Of a stretch of 64,000 nucleotides of DNA, positions 19,257 to 28,258 are shown piece after piece. The first letter of the stretch is position 1. Each line of letters opens with the position of its first letter. A model generated the notes under the pieces. It did no database searches and was not told where the DNA came from. It saw only the letters and a list, made by a program, of their open reading frames with translations. Position numbers and translations under genes: made by a program. The stretch is from Gilliamella sp. ESL0405 (GTDB lineage Bacteria > Pseudomonadota > Gammaproteobacteria > Enterobacterales > Orbaceae): positions 992,001 to 1,056,000 of the forward strand of contig NZ_CP048265.1 in NCBI RefSeq assembly GCF_019469205.1. Reading direction: 5' to 3'.

Positions 19257-19958
19257 TCATAAATATTGTCTTGCTCCAAAGATCGCAGTGCCAATGCGTA
19301 CCATGGTACTGCCTGCCATAATGGCTGCTTTCATATCGCCACTCATGCCCATGGATAACTGATCCATAAATGGGTATTTTACCTGTAATGATTGTAAAAG
19401 CTGTTGCATTTGTTGAAAAACAGCCAATTGCTTTTCAACATCATTTTCTATTTCCGGTATCGCCATTAACCCTTTTAAATTTAGCTTAGGCAAAGTGATA
19501 ACCTGCTCAACTAAATCCTCAACTTGCTGCGGTAATATTCCGGATTTACTGGCTTCTTGGCTAATATTGACTTGGATAAGAACATTAAGTTTTGCCATGT
19601 TATCGGGGCGTTGATCATTTAAACGCTGTGCGATTTTGAAACGATCTAACGTGTGCATCCAATCAAAGTTTTCCGCAACTAATTTGGTTTTATTCGATTG
19701 CAACGGACCAATAAAATGCCAAATCAATGCAGTAGCTGGCTGATGTTGTTTGAAATATTGGATCTTTTCAACACCTTCTTGCACATAATTTTCACCAAAA
19801 GAGAATTGTCCTGCTTCAATCGCTTGTGTGATTAATTCGACAGGTTTTGTTTTACTGACAGCAATAAGCTCAATGGAATTGGGATCACGATCGCATTGTT
19901 GAGCGATTTGGATTATTTCATTTTTAATTGTCTTTAAATTGTCAGTTACAGTATTCAT
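19257..19958 (-). CDS. yggS: PLP homeostasis protein YggS (PLPBP)
   Basis: A pyridoxal-phosphate-binding protein of the alanine-racemase fold that buffers PLP and affects amino acid balance. PLP is expected on Lys36 in AVSKTKP; FGENYVQEG, WHFIGPLQSNK and the C-terminal MSGDMKAAIMAGSTMVRIG phosphate-binding block are intact. I use ATG 19958, with GAGAA 5 bases upstream; a TTG at 19970 would add four residues. It is divergent from the PilT-like gene at 19992, which leaves only 33 bases for both promoters. Confidence 0.94.
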   Translation of the reverse strand: MNTVTDNLKTIKNEIIQIAQQCDRDPNSIELIAVSKTKPVELITQAIEAGQFSFGENYVQEGVEKIQYFKQHQPATALIWHFIGPLQSNKTKLVAENFDWMHTLDRFKIAQRLNDQRPDNMAKLNVLIQVNISQEASKSGILPQQVEDLVEQVITLPKLNLKGLMAIPEIENDVEKQLAVFQQMQQLLQSLQVKYPFMDQLSMGMSGDMKAAIMAGSTMVRIGTAIFGARQYL

Positions 19959-19991
19959 GTTTATTCTCAATTAAATTTTAGGTTAAAGTAA

Positions 19992-20948
19992 ATGTTAAAA
20001 TCAATTTTGTCACTTAGTGTAGCGCAAAATGCCTCGGATTTGCACCTTTCCAGCGGCGCTTTCCCGTGTATGCGTATTAACGGACAATTGCAATTTGTAT
20101 CAGATAACAAATTATCATCAACGCAACTGGAAACAGAACTGTTTGCCTTGCTCGATATGTGTCAGGTAAATAAGTTGCAGCAATATGGCCAACTTGATTT
20201 GGCATTTCACAATGAAATAGGGCGCTTTCGGGTTAATATTTTCTATCAACAACGTGGCATATCGGCAGTATTTCGAATTATCAATGACCGCATTGCTGAC
20301 ATGTCTGAAATTGGCGTCCCTGCTGTTTTAAAAACGCTTGTTAACCAACAATCGGGAATCATTCTGATTACCGGCGCAACCGGTAGTGGTAAATCAACCA
20401 CATTAGCATCCTTAATCCAATATATAAATCAAACCCAAGCAAAACATATTATTACTTTAGAAGATCCTATTGAGTATATCTATCAAAATGACAAGTCATT
20501 AATTGAACAACGTGAATTATCGCAATTTGATCAAGCAATGGAAAGTCTTTTAAGACAAGATCCCGATATTATCCTATTTGGCGAACTACGCAATAAACAA
20601 TCGATCGAAGCGGCTTTGTCGGTTGCTGAAACGGGACATTTAGTTTTAGCAACATTACATACCCGTTCGGCGATTGAAACGATAAATCGTCTGATAGATG
20701 TATTTGAAGGCAATGCGCAAAACTTTATCCGTAGTCAATTATCCGATAGTTTACAAGCGATTGTATGCCAGCAATTAATCACGGTTGATAACCAGCGTAA
20801 AGCCCTTTTTGAAGTCCTGATTAACACTCCGGCAGTTGCTAACTTAATAAAAGAGGGCAAAACCAAACAGATTTTATCGTTAATACAGACCGGACAACAA
20901 CATGGCATGCAACTGATGCCTGATACTCATCATTCAATCACTGAGTAA
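19992..20948 (+). CDS. PilT/YggR-type secretion ATPase
   Basis: A 318-aa hexameric GspE-family ATPase of the PilT (pilus retraction) branch. Walker A GATGSGKSTT starts at residue 128; the Asp box LEDPIEYIY, Walker B DPDIILFGELR and His box LATLHTRSAIETINRL follow in order. The canonical PilT has AGCGMGD-like C-terminal features that are shorter here, so it may be the YggR form. No other type IV pilus genes lie in the window. Its place beside yggS and proC matches both enterobacteria (yggR) and pseudomonads (pilT). Confidence 0.88.
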   Translation: MLKSILSLSVAQNASDLHLSSGAFPCMRINGQLQFVSDNKLSSTQLETELFALLDMCQVNKLQQYGQLDLAFHNEIGRFRVNIFYQQRGISAVFRIINDRIADMSEIGVPAVLKTLVNQQSGIILITGATGSGKSTTLASLIQYINQTQAKHIITLEDPIEYIYQNDKSLIEQRELSQFDQAMESLLRQDPDIILFGELRNKQSIEAALSVAETGHLVLATLHTRSAIETINRLIDVFEGNAQNFIRSQLSDSLQAIVCQQLITVDNQRKALFEVLINTPAVANLIKEGKTKQILSLIQTGQQHGMQLMPDTHHSITE

Positions 20949-21092
20949 AATATTGATAAAAGGCGATGCGGTATTGCAACATCGAAGCAGGGATTTACAG
21001 AGCATGATGCCTGTGCTTTTGATTTGAGTTTTAGGCATAAAGTAATCTATAATCGTTACAAATTTAGCTCAAAAAATGGGGGAGTAAAATAG

Positions 21093-21902
21093 ATGGAACA
21101 GCGTATAGGTATTATCGGTTTGGGCAATATGGGAAATGCTATATTACAAGGCATATTAACCAGTAATATTGTGCAAGGAAACCAAATTTATGTTTATGAT
21201 CCTCACCTTGAAAAAGGGCAAGCATTAAATGCATCACATGCAATCAATAATTTAGCGTCAGCCAGAGATGTCGCACGTGAATCCGATCTTGTTTTTATTG
21301 CGGTAAAGCCTAATGTCATTGTTGATGTGTTAAACGATATTCAAAAAGAATTGAAGAAAAATACTATTGTGATCTCAATTGCAGCAGGCGTGACAATTAA
21401 AACCATAGCCAAATGTGTCGGCTATGAACAAAAAATTGTCCGAGTTATGCCAAATACACCGGCATTAGTTAATGCGGCGATGTGCTCCATTACGCCAAAT
21501 ACTGAAGTGACAGATGATGAGCTGTCGATTGTACAACGATTATTAAATTGTATTGGCGAAACTGAAGTTGTCCCCGAATATTTAATTGATGCCGTTATTG
21601 GTGCGAGTGGTTCTTCACCGGCTTTTGTTTTTATGTTTATCGAAGCGCTAGCTGACGGTGCTGTCAAAGCCGGATTATCAAGAAAACAAGCCTATAAATT
21701 TGCAGCGCAAGCCGTAATGGGATCAGCCAAACTGTTACTCGCTACTGGCAAACATCCCGGCGAGTTGAAAGATATGGTCTGCTCACCGGCTGGCACCACT
21801 ATTGAAGGGGTGCAGATGCTTGAAGAAAAAGGCTTTAGAGCAGCGGTGATTGATGCAGTTGAAGCAACGATCAATAAATCAAAAGCGCTTGCTGAAAAGT
21901 AA
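21093..21902 (+). CDS. proC: Pyrroline-5-carboxylate reductase
   Basis: Reduces pyrroline-5-carboxylate with NAD(P)H in the last step of proline synthesis. The 269-aa product (E. coli 269) has the Rossmann motif GLGNMG at residues 9-14 and the VMPNTPALV segment. The C-terminal signature begins near GASGSSPAFVFMFIEAL and ends at LKDMVCSPAGTTIEGV, all typical of P5CR. It has its own 144-base upstream region. In many genomes proC lies between yggS and yggT. Confidence 0.97.
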   Translation: MEQRIGIIGLGNMGNAILQGILTSNIVQGNQIYVYDPHLEKGQALNASHAINNLASARDVARESDLVFIAVKPNVIVDVLNDIQKELKKNTIVISIAAGVTIKTIAKCVGYEQKIVRVMPNTPALVNAAMCSITPNTEVTDDELSIVQRLLNCIGETEVVPEYLIDAVIGASGSSPAFVFMFIEALADGAVKAGLSRKQAYKFAAQAVMGSAKLLLATGKHPGELKDMVCSPAGTTIEGVQMLEEKGFRAAVIDAVEATINKSKALAEK

Positions 21903-22215
21903 TCATTGAATTTTATTATCGGGGTCAAGGTATCCTCACTAATCAATTATGATAAATGATTTTTTAGCGAGGATAGCTAAATAAATTGAAAGATTGCTTG
22001 CGTTGTTTAACATTTTGTGCGTTAATAGTCACCAGCATATAACATGCAGATTTATTTTGTAACATTTGATTCGCGTAGTTTGTAGTTTACTTGATATCAA
22101 GATTTGTATTAGTTTTCTTCATCTTTTCTTCTCAGTGTTCTTAAGTAGTCTAGGTTTTATGTATTTGAATATAGCCCTTAATGGCTGAGATAAATTTATT
22201 TATAGGAAAATTATT
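21903..22215 (+). promoter_or_regulatory. Long leader region of the cold-shock gene
   Basis: About 310 bases with no reading frame separate proC from the csp gene. Long 5' leaders are a known feature of cspA-type genes, where RNA folding senses temperature. A small hairpin AGCC/GGCT lies near 22164-22178. I did not find a clear E. coli-type cold box, so the regulatory reading is an inference from position and length. Confidence 0.4.
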
Positions 22216-22425
22216 ATGTCTAAAAAAACAGGTCAAGTTAAATGGTTCAACGAAAGTAAAGGTTTTGGTTTTATATCTCCTGCTGACGGCAGCAAAGATG
22301 TATTTGTTCACTTCTCAGCGATTACTGGTGACGGATTCAAAACTTTAGGCGAAGGTCAACAAGTTGAATTTTCAATTCAAGATAGCCCACGTGGTCCTTC
22401 TGCTGCAGATGTAACAATAATCTAA
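22216..22425 (+). CDS. Cold-shock protein, CspA family
   Basis: A 69-aa single cold-shock domain that binds single-stranded RNA and DNA and acts as an RNA chaperone. The RNP1 motif GFGFIS and RNP2 motif VFVHF are intact, with the flanking aromatic residues [11 protein letters not shown]. Length and sequence fit CspC/CspE as well as CspA, so I do not give a symbol. AGGAAAATT lies just before the start. A stem-loop follows. Confidence 0.94.
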   Translation: MSKKTGQVKWFNESKGFGFISPADGSKDVFVHFSAITGDGFKTLGEGQQVEFSIQDSPRGPSAADVTII

Positions 22426-22438
22426 TTTTGATTATTTT

Positions 22439-22464
22439 CTTACCAGTAACTTGTTACTGGTAAG
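22439..22464 (+). terminator. Stem-loop after the cold-shock gene
   Basis: A 12-bp perfect inverted repeat CTTACCAGTAAC / GTTACTGGTAAG with almost no loop (outer 10 bp with a larger loop is more realistic). There is no T run after it, so it may act as a 3' stabiliser rather than a true terminator. Confidence 0.5.
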
Positions 22465-22602
22465 TTCCCACCTCAGTATTTCTTTACTTCTTTTTTCTAG
22501 ACTTTTACCATTTTGTTTTATATTATAATTCCTGCTTTTTAAGCAATGTTGTTTTATGTTGACAACAATCTAATGAAAATTAATTGATTATAAGGAAACA
22601 CA

Positions 22603-22884
22603 ATGAAAAAGTTAGCATTATCTGTTGTATTATTAAGTTTATCTTCTTTTGCCATGGCTGATTTATCTGCTACTTGTCAAACTTACTTTGATAGCATCGA
22701 TGAATATATCAAAGATATGCCAACTGCAGGATTAACAGCAGAACAATTAGAAATGATGAAATCAGGACTTGAGCAAAGCAAACAACAAGTAGCGGCAATG
22801 CCTACTGATACTCAAGAATCTGCATGTAAACAAGGTATTGAAGCACTTAAACAAGCTCAAGCAGCTACGCCTACTAAAAAATAA
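22603..22884 (+). CDS. Small secreted protein, DUF5339-like
   Basis: A 93-aa protein with a clear signal peptide (MKKLALSVVLLSLSSFAMA, cleavage before Asp20). The mature part is about 74 residues, mainly helical, with two Cys (in TCQTYF and ESACKQGIE) that could form one disulfide in the periplasm. The pattern CxxYFxxxDxxI...QxxxxPxxxQExACKQGxxAL fits the DUF5339 family as I remember it, whose function is unknown. It has its own ribosome-binding site AAGGAAA and no obvious operon partner; it converges on the nuclease gene. Confidence 0.7.
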   Translation: MKKLALSVVLLSLSSFAMADLSATCQTYFDSIDEYIKDMPTAGLTAEQLEMMKSGLEQSKQQVAAMPTDTQESACKQGIEALKQAQAATPTKK

Positions 22885-22898
22885 TATTTAGTTAAGGT

Positions 22899-23384
22899 TT
22901 ATTGTTTATTACGATAACGAAATTGCCAAGGGGCTATCGGATTTTTGTCTTTCCATAGCCCTTTGTTGTTTAATTTGGCTTGCTTTTCTCGTTTAACCAT
23001 TAATTTATTGCTTGCTTTACCTCGATATCGATATGCCCACGCATAACCATTTTCAACCATTTTGGCATTAATATTCATTTTATTATAAAAGATCGTGCCT
23101 AATGTCCTATTGTAAATATCTTTTTTGTTTGCTTTGACAAACACATATTTGCCGGCAATAAGTGAGGCTAAATATTTTCTTGATGCATTACCATATGCTT
23201 GACCTTTCTCCGGTGCATCAATATCCAGCAAACGGATTCGTACTTTTTGGTTTGTGATTGTCAGTAAATCGATCGTATCACCGTCGAGCACCTTAATGAC
23301 CGCACCATTTAAGTCGGCAAAAACTACACCAATTGACAGGCAAAATAATAAAATTGCAAGGAAAAAACGATTAACTAATTTCAT
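22899..23384 (-). CDS. Secreted thermonuclease-family nuclease (SNase fold)
   Basis: A staphylococcal-nuclease-like phosphodiesterase of about 161 aa, exported by an N-terminal signal peptide (residues 1-23). The catalytic set is visible in order: Asp in VLDGDTIDL, Arg in VRIRLLDIDAPE with the Glu ligand after it, and Arg in DIYNRTLGTI. The C-terminal YAWAYRYRGKASNKLM block is usual for chromosomal SNase-like proteins. I start at ATG 23384; a TTG at 23396 is the longer option. The role may be nucleotide scavenging outside the cell, which is inference. Confidence 0.85.
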   Translation of the reverse strand: MKLVNRFFLAILLFCLSIGVVFADLNGAVIKVLDGDTIDLLTITNQKVRIRLLDIDAPEKGQAYGNASRKYLASLIAGKYVFVKANKKDIYNRTLGTIFYNKMNINAKMVENGYAWAYRYRGKASNKLMVKREKQAKLNNKGLWKDKNPIAPWQFRYRNKQ

Positions 23385-23424
23385 AAGTGGCAACAATTAC
23401 AAAAATTTAAATTATTATACTGAT

Positions 23425-23710
23425 AATATCAAAAATACTAAATGCGCAAAGCGTGTATATAGCCCAATACTAGCTTGTTATTCATCAATTAGATTCCTTT
23501 GCTAGCTATCCGTTTTTCACTAAATTGCGGATTGATTGACTAAATCATTTATGGAAGAGAGGGTAGCAATTTCAAAAATACTAAATGAGTAAAGCTGCAT
23601 CAAGCCAATAATAGCTTGTTATTCATCAATTAGATTCGTTTGCTAGCTATCCGTTTTTCACTGAATTGCGAATTGATTGACTAAAATCACTTATGGAAGA
23701 TAGGTTAGTA
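23425..23710. repeat. Two tandem copies of a 143-bp non-coding unit
   Basis: Copy 1 covers 23425-23567 and copy 2 23568-23710. They share long identical blocks, such as AGCTTGTTATTCATCAATTA, GCTAGCTATCCGTTTTTCAC and ATTGATTGACTAAA, with scattered substitutions. A third copy begins at 23710 (AATATCAAAATA) but is lost after some 20 bases. No reading frame runs through the unit. The divergence shows that the duplication is not very recent. The rest of the 439-base gap between the nuclease gene and fabA (23711-23823) shows nothing I recognise except the fabA 3' side. Confidence 0.8.
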
Positions 23711-23823
23711 ATATCAAAATAGTCAGAAATACAGATTTGGCAGAGTGGCGAGATAGATTGGAAAATTAAACTATCGATCAGCCTTACCGATTAACTGTAA
23801 GGCTGAGTAAGCTTAACTAAAAA

Positions 23824-24345
23824 TTAAAAAGCGTTAGTATCTTGAAATAGCCCGACTTTTAGATCAGAAGCTTGATAGATAAGTTTACCGTCAACATAAA
23901 CTTCACCGTCACCGATACCCATAATTAATTTACGGTTAATGACACGTTTAAAATGTATTTTATAGGTGACTTTTTTATTGGTTGGTAATACTTGACCAGC
24001 GAATTTTACCTCGCCTACGCCCAGCGCTCGACCTTTACCTTTACCACCAATCCAGCCTAAATAAAAGCCAACTAATTGCCACATGGCATCAAGCCCAAGG
24101 CAACCGGGCATCACCGGATCATTTTTAAAATGACATTTGAAAAACCATAAGTCAGGGTTAATATCAAGTTCAGCTTCAACATAACCTTTGCCAAAGTTAC
24201 CGCCTTGCTCATCCATGTTAACAACACGATCCATCATTAACATTAAATCAGAAGGTAATGGGGGACCGTCATGACCAAAGAGTTCATTGTTTCCTGATTT
24301 AATGAGATCCGCTTTATCGTACGAAGATTTACGTTCAAATGTCAT
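23824..24345 (-). CDS. fabA: 3-hydroxydecanoyl-ACP dehydratase/isomerase
   Basis: FabA dehydrates 3-hydroxyacyl-ACP and isomerises the C10 trans-2 to cis-3 enoyl-ACP, the branch point to unsaturated fatty acids. From ATG 24345 the product is 173 aa (E. coli 172) and aligns from end to end. Catalytic His72 (in [15 protein letters not shown]) and Asp86 (in CLGLDAMWQ) are present. I reject the 23-residue N-terminal extension to 24414: it is not in the family, and AAAGG lies in front of 24345. It is downstream of ycbZ on the same strand, as in E. coli. Confidence 0.96.
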   Translation of the reverse strand: MTFERKSSYDKADLIKSGNNELFGHDGPPLPSDLMLMMDRVVNMDEQGGNFGKGYVEAELDINPDLWFFKCHFKNDPVMPGCLGLDAMWQLVGFYLGWIGGKGKGRALGVGEVKFAGQVLPTNKKVTYKIHFKRVINRKLIMGIGDGEVYVDGKLIYQASDLKVGLFQDTNAF

Positions 24346-24487
24346 AAAAAAGCCTTTTATTTTGTCATTACATACACGATTATAAACATCACTATTGACT
24401 AAAATATTACGCATAATAGTAACGGTGTAATGTGAGTTACTTAGCCATTTATCAATGGCGCCTGGCGGTAAAGTTTATTGTGTATTG

Positions 24488-26260
24488 CTATTTTTTGCAA
24501 TATTTTTGCCACCTGCTAAACCAACTATCTTGCTTTTTTTCTTGCACTAGCAGTGACTGCATACGAGCATGAATCAATTTATATAGGCTGATATTCGCCT
24601 CATCTTTGTAGGGAATGCCGGTTAATAAATACAGGGCATCAGCGATATGCTCTACCGTCCAAATCGAGAATTTATCTTGCTCAACCGCAGCTATCACCTC
24701 ATCACTTAAACTTAAATGGCGTTGATTACTCGCCGGAATAATCACACCTTGTTGGCCGGTTAAGCCTTGATGCTGACAAACGGCAAAAAATCCTTCAATT
24801 TTTTCATTTACCCCGCCGATTGATTGAACATGACCGAATTGATCCACTGAGCCGGTTACTGCCAATTGCTGGTCGATAGCTTGACCGGATAGGGCGCTAA
24901 TAATCGCGCATAAACCGGCTAGCGATGCACTGTCACCGTCAATCTCGCTATAAGATTGTTCAAATACTAACGATGTAGAAAAGGGCAATTGATGATTAAT
25001 GGCAAATTCAGACATAATAAAAGCCTGCATAATCATCATACCTTTAGAGTGGATATTTCCTGCCAGTTCGGTTTTGCGCTCAATATCAATAAATTCACCG
25101 TCGCCATAATGCACAAGGCAACTTATTCGGGTTGGCTCACCAATTGCTTTTGGGTAGCCGGGGTATTCAAGAACGGATAACCCATTAATTTGCCCGACAA
25201 CTTGGTCTTTAGTATTAATCACGATTTGATCGGTAAAAAACTCATCATGAAAGCGCTCAGTGAGATAGTTCTCACGCCATCCTTTTTGTTCAAGTGCTTT
25301 ACCCACAGCAAGTTTATCAATCTGATTATTTTCGGCAAAATAACTTGCCTCAAGCAGTAGCGATTGTGCCCACTCTACCGATAACGGAAGACAGTTTTGA
25401 TCGCCGGTAAAACGGGTTGCTTGTTTAAATATTGTCATAAAAGCAGTCGGTTCAATAGCCGGTAATTGTAATTGTTGGGCAATAAATTGCAGATAATTCG
25501 TCCACAGATCGATTTGCTTGTCTGATGATATTGTTAATTCGTTTTCAAATTCAGCATAGATAGCTGAATTGAAAAACTCCGGTTCAAACTCCTGCAATTC
25601 AGTCATACTTAGCCGGTCACCAACTAAAATTAACCGTAAATCTAGCGGCATGGCTGGAATGGTTAACGGTAAAGGGTGGGCATCATCGGCTGAAAACCAT
25701 TCAAACACGCCATTATTAATCATCTGTTTTAATTTAACCCACAATGCAGGTTGCGATAATAGCGAACGCAAACCTAAAATGAGCACACCACCATTAGCGT
25801 GATGAACTAACCCTGCTTGCAATTTGATTGGACGATTGTCCGGCTGCCTGACACAGCCAAAGAGTTTTTCTAGATCAACGCTAGTTTGCGCTAAGCAATT
25901 ATCTTCAATAGCAAAGTTGTCTTGACGGGTTTTGGCCGTGGTTAAAGTGATTTTATTTTCACTAATATTGTAACTATACCCTAACGCTGGCTCAGCTAAG
26001 TTGGTTTTAACCGATTGTTTTAACAAATCAAAAAATAGCTCGCTTTCGGTGGCTTTTAATAACATAAAACGAGAGCGATATTTTGATGTCTTGTTATTGC
26101 ATAAAAGCGATACCGCTGAGGCGACACGAGGTTGCCAAGCGAGCACATTTGTTGATCCAAAATCCGGTAAATCGGTCTGTGTTTTGTTCTTTTTTTCAAG
26201 TTCTACGATTAGATTTGTATCGGGTTGGATCTGTTGTGATTTGAGTTGTTTGATTGCCAA
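24488..26260 (-). CDS. ycbZ: Lon-like protease YcbZ (LonH)
   Basis: A 590-aa ATP-independent-looking Lon-family serine protease. The C-terminal S16 domain has the catalytic dyad: Ser444 in DGDSASLAG and Lys487 in IGGVNEKIEG, at the same 43-residue spacing as in E. coli Lon. The N-terminal part resembles an AAA domain but a canonical Walker A P-loop is not visible, which is normal for YcbZ (E. coli 586 aa). It lies next to fabA with 142 bases between. Substrates are not known. Confidence 0.92.
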   Translation of the reverse strand: MAIKQLKSQQIQPDTNLIVELEKKNKTQTDLPDFGSTNVLAWQPRVASAVSLLCNNKTSKYRSRFMLLKATESELFFDLLKQSVKTNLAEPALGYSYNISENKITLTTAKTRQDNFAIEDNCLAQTSVDLEKLFGCVRQPDNRPIKLQAGLVHHANGGVLILGLRSLLSQPALWVKLKQMINNGVFEWFSADDAHPLPLTIPAMPLDLRLILVGDRLSMTELQEFEPEFFNSAIYAEFENELTISSDKQIDLWTNYLQFIAQQLQLPAIEPTAFMTIFKQATRFTGDQNCLPLSVEWAQSLLLEASYFAENNQIDKLAVGKALEQKGWRENYLTERFHDEFFTDQIVINTKDQVVGQINGLSVLEYPGYPKAIGEPTRISCLVHYGDGEFIDIERKTELAGNIHSKGMMIMQAFIMSEFAINHQLPFSTSLVFEQSYSEIDGDSASLAGLCAIISALSGQAIDQQLAVTGSVDQFGHVQSIGGVNEKIEGFFAVCQHQGLTGQQGVIIPASNQRHLSLSDEVIAAVEQDKFSIWTVEHIADALYLLTGIPYKDEANISLYKLIHARMQSLLVQEKKQDSWFSRWQKYCKK

Positions 26261-26453
26261 AATTATTATCTTATTTGATCAGCTAAATTATATTTTGAAT
26301 TATAGCAAGTATCGATTACAACGCCAACAGATAACAGGGATCTTTGTGCTAACAAATAAAAAAATTACAGAAAGATTTTTCAAAATCGGGTAAACTGTCG
26401 GGAATTTTTAATGTTTCGTTTTCTTCATTTAATATCATTATCAACAATTATAT
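26261..26453. promoter_or_regulatory. Divergent promoter region ycbZ / lapC
   Basis: These 193 bases separate two divergent starts and so must hold both promoters. The strand is AT-rich and I cannot single out one promoter pair or operator with confidence. Confidence 0.4.
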
Positions 26454-28226
26454 ATGCTCAAACTCAAAAATAATCACATCAAAGATGACCAAGCTTCGCA
26501 GATTGTCAGTTGGGGACACTGGTTCACGCTGTTTAATATTTTTGTAGTCATTATACTGGGTAGTCAATATTTGGTGATCGCTGATTGGCCACGTACATTT
26601 ATGGGGCGATTTTATGCCATTATTAGTGTAATGGGGCATTTTAGTTATTTGACATTTATTACTTATTTGGTACTTATTTTTCCGCTCAGTTTTTTTATCC
26701 ATTCCTCACGTTGGCAGCGGATTTTCGCCACTATTATTGCCACTTTAGGAATTACTTTACTGTTAATTGATTTAGAGGTCTTTTCACATTTCAGAATGCA
26801 CCTTAACTTATCAATTTGGCAGTTACTGAGTTCAAATAAAGCCTCTTTTTTAAGCACAGCATTTATTTTAATTCCGTTTATTTTACTGATTGAAATTCTA
26901 TTTTCGTTATGGAGCTGGAAAAAACTGCGTAGTTTAAGTAAACGTAAGCGCTATGCAAAACCAGTTGTTATCGGCTTTATTCTCTGTTTTGTTTCATCTC
27001 ACCTAATTCATATCTGGGCTGATGCGAACTTTTATCGTCCAATTACAATGCAACGTTCGAGTTTACCGTTATCTTACCCGTTAACGGCTCGTCATTTCCT
27101 TGAACGATATGGCTTTATTGAAGAGAACGACTACCGAAATCGCACCATTCAAGAAGGCAACCCATTTGCTATTGCTATCGAATACCCACTGGGACGAGTG
27201 GTATTTGATGAGCCACAAACAAAGCAAAATGTATTAATGGTTGTCATTGACGGTTGGAGTGAACAGCTATTAGCCAACAATATGCCTTGGCTAAAAGAAT
27301 TTGCACAAGACAATCTACAGTTCGACAACCACTTTAGTGCTAGCAATCAAGCCTATTTGAATAACTTTTCACTGTTTTATGGATTAGATCCTAATTATTA
27401 CAACAGTATTTTGGCTAGCCATAAGACTTCGGTTTTATTTGATACTGTTGCTAAGCAACACTACAATCTTGGATTGTTTTCATCCAGCGGGTTTGTTGAG
27501 CCTTTATACCGTTATGCGTTACTGTCTAACTTTACGCTGCCGGAACCGAAAAAACAGTCCAATAAACAAACTACCGACTATTGGATGGCATGGCACGATG
27601 AGCAAAATAAACTTGAAAATCACGCGCCACTGTTCTCATTGATCCACTACTCGCTTGGCGTGAAAAACAAAAAGATGACCATTGCCGAATTAGCGTCAGA
27701 TGCTAAAAAGTTAGATCAATATTTACAATCCTTGATCGCCTATCTGAAACAAAGTGGCGCTTATGATAACACGGTGATTATTATCACCGGCTCAAATGAT
27801 ATTTCGATTGATGAAAGCAAAAAATTGGTTTTCCGTGAAAGTGGTGATCGTTTTAATCGGGAAGTGCTTAAAATGCCATTGATTATCGCATGGCCAAATA
27901 AAGATAAAGCAAAAATCACTGATATTACATCTCAAACAGATATTTTACGCACATTAATGCAAGACGTATTGAATGTAACAACGCCACCACAACAATACAG
28001 TCAAGGTAAAAACTTATTTAATCAAAGCCCACGGCAATGGGTTGTGGCTGGGGGTGAAAATGCAATTGCAGCCTTGTATGACGATAAAACGATTGTTATT
28101 GATGCCTTTGGTCGTTCAAAAATCTACAATTTAACTGGCAAGTTACAAAAAAGTGAAAAGATGAGTTTACCGCTATTTTTGCAGATTGTGACTGAAAACC
28201 GTCGCTTTATGGTGGTGGATAACTAA
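26454..28226 (+). CDS. yejM: Inner-membrane LPS regulator YejM (LapC/PbgA)
   Basis: LapC/PbgA senses lipopolysaccharide at the inner membrane and protects LpxC from FtsH by binding LapB. The 590-aa protein (E. coli 586) has five N-terminal helices (DUF3413, about residues 20-190), then a periplasmic sulfatase-like domain starting around NVLMVVIDGWSEQLL. As in LapC, several metal ligands of true sulfatases are missing. It stands alone and converges on lipA with a shared terminator. Confidence 0.93.
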   Translation: MLKLKNNHIKDDQASQIVSWGHWFTLFNIFVVIILGSQYLVIADWPRTFMGRFYAIISVMGHFSYLTFITYLVLIFPLSFFIHSSRWQRIFATIIATLGITLLLIDLEVFSHFRMHLNLSIWQLLSSNKASFLSTAFILIPFILLIEILFSLWSWKKLRSLSKRKRYAKPVVIGFILCFVSSHLIHIWADANFYRPITMQRSSLPLSYPLTARHFLERYGFIEENDYRNRTIQEGNPFAIAIEYPLGRVVFDEPQTKQNVLMVVIDGWSEQLLANNMPWLKEFAQDNLQFDNHFSASNQAYLNNFSLFYGLDPNYYNSILASHKTSVLFDTVAKQHYNLGLFSSSGFVEPLYRYALLSNFTLPEPKKQSNKQTTDYWMAWHDEQNKLENHAPLFSLIHYSLGVKNKKMTIAELASDAKKLDQYLQSLIAYLKQSGAYDNTVIIITGSNDISIDESKKLVFRESGDRFNREVLKMPLIIAWPNKDKAKITDITSQTDILRTLMQDVLNVTTPPQQYSQGKNLFNQSPRQWVVAGGENAIAALYDDKTIVIDAFGRSKIYNLTGKLQKSEKMSLPLFLQIVTENRRFMVVDN

Positions 28227-28230
28227 ATAA

Positions 28231-28258
28231 AAAAAGGTGAAGATTACTTCACCTCTTT
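28231..28258. terminator. Bidirectional terminator between yejM and lipA
   Basis: Stem GGTGAAG / CTTCACC with loop ATTA, with A tracts before and a T-rich tail after. It overlaps the lipA stop codon, so the lipA 3' end lies in the hairpin. Confidence 0.8.

Noticed and set aside
23730-23760. Possible tRNA near GGCAGAGTGGCGAGAT
   Set aside because: The string recalls a tRNA-Leu/Ser D-arm, but no acceptor stem, anticodon arm or T-arm can be paired around it.
24346-24414. N-terminal extension of fabA
   Set aside because: FabA proteins are 171-173 aa and start just before ESY/SSYDK; AAAGG precedes the chosen ATG.
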